Shown piece after piece: positions 51,901 to 60,900 of a stretch of 64,000 nucleotides of DNA. Made by a program: the position numbers and the translations under genes. Where the stretch lies: positions 108,045,716-108,109,715 of the forward strand of contig NC_073745.1 of the NCBI RefSeq assembly GCF_029784135.1. The letters are read 5' to 3'. The stretch's first letter is position 1. Each line of letters begins with the position of its first letter. Source of the stretch: Toxorhynchites rutilus septentrionalis. Its lineage: Eukaryota; Arthropoda; Insecta; Diptera; Culicidae. Below the pieces are notes generated by a model. It worked only from the letters and a program-made list of their open reading frames with translations, searched no databases and was not told the DNA's origin.

Positions 51901-54900
51901 AACTCGCTCCCTCCTAGTCCTAATTTAGTTATTATTAAATTGTTAGTCTTTATTATATAGAAAATATGTTTTATTTTAAGGTGAAATTTGACTGCGTAAA
52001 CATTAGATGATAAGTACTTGAGTCTGACTAATAAACGTTTTTGTAAAAAAAATGTGAATTCGTTCTTTCGTTGTTGAATTATAGAGGCTTTAAAAGATCG
52101 TTGTTGACCTGGACTAAATGTCTAATAATAATTGTCATAAGGTTTCGGATTTCAGATGTAGATTACAGGTTGTCGACTTCATCTAAGATATTTGATTCAT
52201 ATTTTGTACTTCTTTAGGGTTTCAGAATCTATACAAGGATTCCATGTCAAGACTTCATGGGATCTTCTTAGTGGTTCCGTGTTCTAGTTAGTGGACAATC
52301 GAGAAATTTAGATTCTTGATTACAGACATCAGGTCAAAGATTCAGATTCAATATGTGAGATTTGGCTTCCAGAGATAGATTTCAATTCCATTTTCTAGAA
52401 TAATAACTGTGTAATTTACCTTAGATGCTGAACTTTAAAATTCCAATATAATCAAGATTTTAGATGTTAGACAAAACATCTGCCGAGTTTGTATCGATGC
52501 TAAAATACCTTCCAAGCTGGTCTCCGCTAAGACTTAAAAGTTTTGTTTATTCCTTTCGTTTATATATGCTCTTCAGCAATTACAGTTATGACAGAGACGA
52601 ATTTAATCGTGTACATGTTCATTTCATCGATGCATATGATAATTTAGACAATACCGCCTTTTCAGTGTAACAATATTATTTTTATTCCACTGTACAGTTG
52701 GATCGTACAGTGGGAGACTTGATAAGAGGCCTCCAATGTTGTGTTATTAATGGCAAAAATAGTCCAATGTTTCTTGTTGTGCGAAATAGAGCTTGTATGG
52801 GGGGAAAAAACTGAATCTTCATCATTTGATGATTGTTGCGTGCCTTAGTTATTCTATGATAACAAATATGTCAGTGGAGGGCCCGGAGTTTTGAACTCAT
52901 GATCATTTGTCAATAAGCGGACATGCAACTAATTTGAAATTAATGTCGATAACTTTTTCAAAACTCGAATCACCCAATACTACATATTGTGAATAAATTT
53001 TTACTCTCAACCGACATTCAGTGTGTTCTTTGTGGAATTGACAAAGATCATTTATGAACAACAACCACAGATTACCCCAACCGAATACAGAATACTGGAA
53101 AACTCCCACTACCAAAATAATCAGACTACATTTGGCTATGAACGGATTTTAATGATTTGCATACCAGTGGAGTGAGTTTTTTTTTTCTAAAAATTGATTT
53201 TTATTTATTGATATGTTTATGTGCTTCATAAATCGAACAGTCAATAATGTGCACTAATGCAGCGCCGAGGTACAATTTTATTTTTCCAATACCAATAGCG
53301 TGCCCCATCATATCCTTTTTCATTCGGAATGAGAAACAGTGCAACAAATTTTGCTTTTGCTGCGGCAAAGCGTCCGTATCTGATCTGTGATTGTGCAGAT
53401 CGGACGCGAAACCCGTTTGTTTCAGAATGCATTTTTTAAAATATCTTGCATCAGTGCAGAATTGTTAAAGTTAAATAGTAACCTAAGTCTCGCCATTGTA
53501 CCAGGCATGAATATGAAATAAAAAAGATTTCAGTCTCGCTCCAGCGAGCAAACAGCTTTACTGTATGCTGAGAAGTAATTTTAGAATTTTTAATCCTCTT
53601 TTTTTGTAGGCTACAAGAGGGCTGATTTTGGTCTTCTAGTTTCTGTGTGTGCGTTGTTTGTATGCCTTTTATGTTACACCTTATTCAAACTGGCGCAATA
53701 TATCGCTGCTCTTTTTTCAAGCTCTTCAACTATTTTTTTCCTCCGTTAACGCTCCTTCCACTACACTTTCATTCGTTTCATCTCTACATTGAACCAATGT
53801 TTTTAATCGTATTTTACGAGCGAAATGAATTAATTATTCATTCGAACAGTTTATACCCAAATCAAAGTTTCGTTGTTATATTCGAAATGTATGCACGGTT
53901 TATGGTAAGCGTAAGTGCTATGCCCTTCAAAGATTTTTTTAATACGACTTTTTTGGTAGATGATTCGCTACAATTCATTTATGCTGGAATGAATGTAACT
54001 TGTAATTCAATACCTGCTTGTGTCTAGAGTTGGTCTTCTTATTTCTTTAAAAAAAAGGACATCCCCAATTTCGTCTGGAAAAACAATCGAAATATCGATT
54101 AAATCGATTAAAATCGATTAAAAACTTTGGTTCAATGTAGAGATGAAACGAATGAAAGTGTAGTGGGAGGAGCGTTAACGGAGGAAAAAAATAGTTGAAG
54201 AGCTTGAAAAAAGAGCAGCGATATATTGCGCCAGTTTGAATAAGGTGTAACATAAAAGGCATACAAACAACGCACACACAGAAAATAGAGATATAGGAAG
54301 ATATAGGAAGAAAATGCGATTTTTCGAACTAAATGTCGAATAATGTAGAAGGTTTACATACAAATGATGCATTTTTTTTTCGTTACATCATTTTTTCAAG
54401 GGATTGCTTTGTATTATTTTTTTGTATATTCAATAACAAGCGTGAAAGTGTAATAATTTTTAAGAGAACTAAGCTGCCGTTCTACGCATAGTTGTCCCAT
54501 GTTTCAAAATCAGCAACTGAGAAAAATGCAATCAAAGTTTTCTCGCATATTTGTCTACCAAAAGCTTTAAGCATATCAATTTAGCAATACACCGGGTTTT
54601 TTATAAATACTATACTATTGTTTAATGAAATGTGATGAGATCCCCTCACTGAATCAATCATGCTTGATTACGGGTTTAAAAATTCATGGTGGGACTGATA
54701 TGCCTAGAATATCAACATGGGGCAATTGAACTTGATGTTTTTTGATATACAATAATTTTTGTGTTTTTTCCGAAAGATTATGCATAGAAACATCGTTTTA
54801 TGAAGAAATGAGTGATCTGCAACACCTTCGCAGAATATAAATCTCATTGTTATTAGACATTCGCTAACAAGGTGTACATGTGTTCTGGTAAACTTTTTGA

Positions 54901-57900
54901 CGTAGGAATACGTTTTTCATTTCTATACTGGGGTGTAAAATCAAAGTTTCGAAAACGAAAGCGTTACGCCGGAGACCGAGATTTTGAGCGTTATTAGCTC
55001 CTAAACAACTGAAAAAAATGGTGTGATAAACACTTCATTGAAGGGAAATTGGCATTGCAAAATAGATACAAGCAGCGGGTACTTTTGTACTCTTATGCGT
55101 TTCTGCAAATCGGAATGTTTCCCTAACACAGACTTCAGAACCATGGAGCCAGGGGAAATCGGCATTGCAAAGCAGATGCAAGCAGCGGATATTTTCGTAC
55201 TCGTTTGCGCTTTTGCAAATCGGAATGTTTCCCTAACACAGACTTTAAAATCATGGAGCCTGGGGAAATCGGCATTGCAAAATAGATGCAAGCTGCTACT
55301 ACTTTTGTAATCGTTTGCACTTTTGCAAATTGGAATGTTTTCCTAACACAGACTTTAAAACCATGGAACCAGGGGAAATCGGCATTGCAAAATAGATACA
55401 AGGAGCGAGTACTTTTGTACTTGTTTGCGTTTCTACAAATCGGAATGTTTCCCTAACACAGACTTCAAAACCATTGGAGCCTGGGGAAATCGGCATTGCA
55501 AAATAGATGCAAGTTACTGGTACTTTTGTACTCGTTTGCGCTTTCGCAAATTGGAATGTTTTCCTAACACAGACTTTAAAACCATGGAGCCAGGGGAAAC
55601 TGGCTTTACAAAGTAGATACAAGCAGCGGATACTTTTGTACTCGTTTGCGCTTTTGCAAATTGGAATGTTTTCCTAACACAGACTTCAAAGCCATGGAGC
55701 CAGTGGAAATCGGCATTGCAAAATAATTACAAGCAGCGGGTTCTTTTGTACTCGTTTGCGTTTCTGCAAATCGGAGTGTTTCCCTAACACAGACCTCAAA
55801 ATCATGGAGCCAAGGGAAATCGGCATTGCATAATAGATACAAGCAGAGGGTACTTTTGTACTCGTTTGCGTTTTTGCAAACCGGAATGTGTTTTCCCAAT
55901 ACAGATTCCGAAACCAATAAATCGGCATTCCAGATCTCGGCAGTACTCTTTATACTCCATGCATTTTTACACTCCAGAATGCGTTTTGCTAACACGGTCT
56001 ACAAAAGCGGGTACAAATGCAACGCTTTGGCTCGGTTATTTAAGACTGCATGCCCTTTCATGTCGCCAGCTCACTGAACTTCTACACATACCGTTTGATG
56101 ATTAGGCAAAATGTTGATAACTATTTGCTGCGATAGCCATTACCATAATACATGAGTTGACCTAAATTGGGACTTATCGCAATTGAATTCGTAAATTGTT
56201 TCATTTATTCACTAGTTTAATCAATAATTTAATCAATAGCTGCTCTTATCGCTAGTTGAAAAAAAAAACACAAATGATTACTAAGCCAACGGCAGTCCAA
56301 CGTCAACCTTGCGGTTATATCGTAGGTATAACCTATCCATAGTTTTTTTATTTGTTTGAGAATTAGTTCGTTCTTCCAAACAAGAAATGAGTGAATTAGT
56401 CCTGCTGAAAGTGTGACATGAAATTCTTATACTTGAACCGTTTGATTCGATATGGATCTACAAAAAATCCATGGTGGGACAGTTATGAATAGAATATCAA
56501 CATGGGACAATTGAGCTTGATGTTGTTTTTTTAAAAGCAAGGAACAAACTATATGTTTTTTTTGTGTTTTTCAGTAAAATTATGCATAAAGACAACGTTT
56601 TATGAAGAAAAGTGAAAATCGTCAAAAAGTAACATGGGACAACTATGCGTAGAACGGCAGTAAGATGGTGTGAAATGAATCAACTGAATGTAAAAGTTCT
56701 CGAATCTTGTGAATTGCATAACATACAGGATGCTGTTACATCCTCATTTGCCGGATGTAACCAATACACTCTTATTAACCCTTTTCTGTACAACATCGAG
56801 TCTCACTCGTAGTGTACTTGCATAACATAGGGCGCTAGAACGCTCAGCAGAGTAATGAAATCACTTGATGTGTGACGTATTAAATAGTACGGGAAGGGGT
56901 TAATGTGCAACAAAATTTTAATCTGTTATTGGGATAGACCATGATGTCAAAATTATTCCAGGCAAACGTGAAAAATTATCAGAGTGCGTAATTTTCATTT
57001 TTTTAATATTCATGTGCGGTATAGGGTGTTTGCCATTCCGAAATAAATTTGAACAATCTTTTGGGTATGTAAAAAAATTTCAGAACATTTGGATTGTTTT
57101 GATTTCAAAAGGATGGTTTTGACAAGATCCCTGAACGATGATTAGTGTGTTATAGTTCTCTGGTCTTTGGCCACAAGTGTAGCCCATATAATTATTTTTC
57201 GTGTTTAGTCAGCAGATTTTCATTCAACCAACTCCAACGCTAGTCATCGATTGCTGTTCCGCCATTTCCCTGAAACCATTTACGACCTTTTCCATGAGAG
57301 ATGCTGACATTCACATTGATTTACGATAAATACGCCCGCCTTACAGCGTTTCAATGTGTTCTCGAAATGAATCCCACCGCTTGTACGAAAAAAGAGAATG
57401 CACTTCGAACGTTGACGTAGTGGAAATTTAGGTTTCCATCATTACTTCCCCAGACTATAACGGTCGACATTAGATGCACGCGTTGGAAACTTTTAGCAGC
57501 CATTCTCGGTTAACCTTCGGTGTCGAATGACGGCTTTTATATTAATTGGTTTGTAATCTTTTCAATTTTCTCCACCAAGATAAATGTTTGGTGCTTGGAG
57601 AATTAAATTACTCAAAGTTTCGATGCACTGGTTTTATTACCTCTGATAGCGCATTCGTTGAGGTATGCCTTCCTGTGTTTTGTGATGTTGACTTCAAAGC
57701 AGGGTTCGTTGACTTGAAGGTTTTGCCCCCATCTCCGCTCGTTGCCATAGGCAAATGGGATACGGCAATTAGATAACACACATAGGCTTAGACAACACAT
57801 TGTTTTATTTTCGCTTTTTCCTACCTTGGATCGAGAAACAGCAATTTGTTGTCCTCTTCACCGTTGTTGTTGTTGTCGTCATCGTTGTTGTTGTTCGTGT

Positions 57901-60900
57901 AGACACTTAACTGTGAAATCAGCCACCACATATATTATGATGCTTAATGACTTGCCGTCGGCGGCAGTCAGCAGTTCGAGTGCCATTGGGCAGTGAGAAG
58001 GTAAACAAAAAGTTCAGTCGTGTATTCGGGTGACGAGAGAGAGTGAGACGTGTACAGCACGCGCACGGTGAAGCTCCCTTCCGTGAGAAACATCACCATA
58101 ATTCGCTTATTCGACCCGTATCGATGAGTGGTGGTTGGGCTGTGATTGCTATGCGAACCGAAAACGTATAAAAACATACATTTGCAACGATCCATATTTT
58201 CGACATCAAGTTCTTTTCCCGCACTGAAAAAATTTTAATTCCCCAAATATATCCGCGAGATTTATGAGAAGCACATTCACAAACGTTTGTCAAAATAAAA
58301 GTCGTTCTTGTTTGATATATTATTGTCACGTGCTCGTTTGTGTTATTCTGTTTCTGTAAAAGATGAGACACTTAAAAAGAAACACACTCTTCATGGAAAA
58401 ATTTAAGAAATCTGCAAATCAGATTTTTATCTCTCAATTCCAGATTCTATACAAAATGCTCTCAAGGCTTGCGCCTTCTTCCTCGAATTGACATCAGTGG
58501 AGCATGATAGGAAATAGACATCAATCCACTTAAAGTTGGAAATGGCATGAATCTATAATCAAATACTGCTAAGGGTTTATATATTCCGTGACCATCTTAT
58601 ATTCAGCATCCATCCACTTATAACCCAGAATAAAAATGTCACGTTCTCTCCTTAGCAGCAGAGTTTAGATATTTCTCAACTGAGAACGTGATAGATTTGC
58701 ATTAAAAAAGGTAGCAATTGTTTGCCTAAAACGAACATTTGTTTATGGCCACGGAACACTAATAAAACTACATGCACCAGAAATTTAGATATTTCCATAT
58801 TCCCTTCATGTTGCTCTATTTATCCCCCACTAGAATCCTTATCAAAACATGGCTCATACGCTTTGTACAGTTTACTATAGAGCAATTCTACAATTACAAT
58901 CTATAATTTAAATATATAAAAATGGATTTCTGTCTGTCTGTCTGTCTGATTCTTAAGGACTCGGAAACTACTGAACCGATCAACATGAAAATTGGTATGT
59001 AGGGGTTTTTGGGGCCGGAGAAGGTTTTCGTGGGTTTGTGACCCCTCCCCCCTCTCCAAGGGGGGGGGGGGAGGTTGGCGTGGGGGCTGCCATAAAAATT
59101 GAACACTTTCTACATTTCTCGGGAATTAATCAAGCAAATGACACCAATTTTGGCATATGGAGATTTTAGGGTGCAATAAATGATTCTCCACCCTCCTCTC
59201 TAAGGGGGGCGGCCATACAAATGGAACACAAATTTTTACATTACTTGAAAATTAATCAAACAAATAGAACCAAATTTGACATGTGGAGGTTTTAGAGTGC
59301 AATAAATGATTCTATGGTGGTTAGATACTCCTCCCCCTCTCTTAGGTGGGGTTGTCATGAAAATGAAACACAAACTTCTACATAACTCAAGAATTAATCA
59401 AGCAAAACCAAATTTGACATGTGGACGCCCCTCTCTAAGGGGGAGCTGCCATACAAATGAGAGACAAATTTCTGCATAATTCGGAAACTAATCAAGCAAC
59501 TGAAACCAAATTAGGCATATGGAGGTTTTAGGGTGCAATAAATGTTTCTATGATGGTTAGACTCTCCACTCCCCTCTCTAAGGGGTGTCATACAAATGAA
59601 ACACAAATTTCTGCATCACTCGAGAATTAATCAGGCAAATGAAACCAAATTTTTCATGCGATGGTTTTAGGGTGCAATAAATGTTTCTATGGTGGCTAGA
59701 CTCTCCCGCTCTCTAAGCGTGGGCTGTCATACAAATGAAACAAAAAAATTCTGCCTTACTCGAGAATTAATCAAGCAAATGAAGCCAAAATTGGCACGTG
59801 AAGATTTTACGGGGCACGAAACGTTTCTATGGTGAATACACTCCTCCCCCCCACCCTCTCTAAGGGGGGCTGCCATACAAACTAAACACAAACTTCTGCA
59901 TAACTCGAGAACTATTCAAGCACAATTAGGGTATGAGAAATGTTTCTATGATGGTATCACACCCTTCCCTTCTCTGGAATGGAGAGGGGGTCCCATAAAA
60001 ATATTACACATATTTCAACCAAAAATATTACAACCAAACATGAAAATTGAACATTTTCGGAAAACTCTGAAGGAAAAAGGGAAAATTCAGAAAATTAAAT
60101 TCCCATATGTTCTACAATTACATAGTGGCAAGTGCTGTTAGTCCATTTGATGTTTGCGCTAGCGAAGTTGATCTTTGTTCGAACTGGAAATGGATTTTAA
60201 TGTGATGAAACGCACTCCTATATCTTCTTCTATCTATACCAAAGGATCGCCGAATGTGTTGATAAGAGCAGAACTCGAGGAAGGAATTGTCCGATTCAGG
60301 GCTGTCTTCATTCTATCATATTTTTTGTATGAAACATTTATTCCGTGTAACGGAGAAACATGTTATTTGCAAGTGGATGAAAAATCTTGAATGAGATTTG
60401 TGTCTGAAAATAATCTGATATTATAATGATGAATTTTGTTAGAAATACTAGGAATTTTATAGTAAAAGGTAAATTCAACGGGGTCGAATAGAAGATCAAT
60501 CAATGGACAGTTCTGCGATTGGACCCATGAACTTGTTCGTAGTAAGAAAATGTGAATGTTTGAAGGTATTGATAACAAAAAAACAATTTTGGGCGGGACG
60601 AAGTTTGCCGGGTCAGTACAAAATATATACATATTATTATCCTAAGATTAATCATTCCCGAGATATAACAATCTCGGAAATATAGTTGTAATGTTCAAAT
60701 CCAGTTTGCTTTTTTTTACATGGATACAAGTATTAATTTTTCTTACATTTCAGTTTTTTACTTCGATTTTCAACAATAACTACTCCAATTTCAAATACTT
60801 CAGCTTGGCTCTAACTTCTGTTCAATAAATTTCTCGCTCAACAGTAATCAGCCTTCAGCAATAGCAATTCAAATTCTCTTATTACAATATCTTTTATCTG

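Noticed and set aside
53647..54027. 126-aa ORF with hydrophobic N-terminus
   Set aside because: Its first third lies in an inverted repeat arm and appears again on the other strand at 54047-54277; no domain follows.
55001..55995. Many ORFs of 60-129 aa on both strands with repeated peptides ([10 protein letters not shown])
   Set aside because: They arise from the 110-bp tandem array; the period is not a multiple of three and the same DNA is open in several frames.
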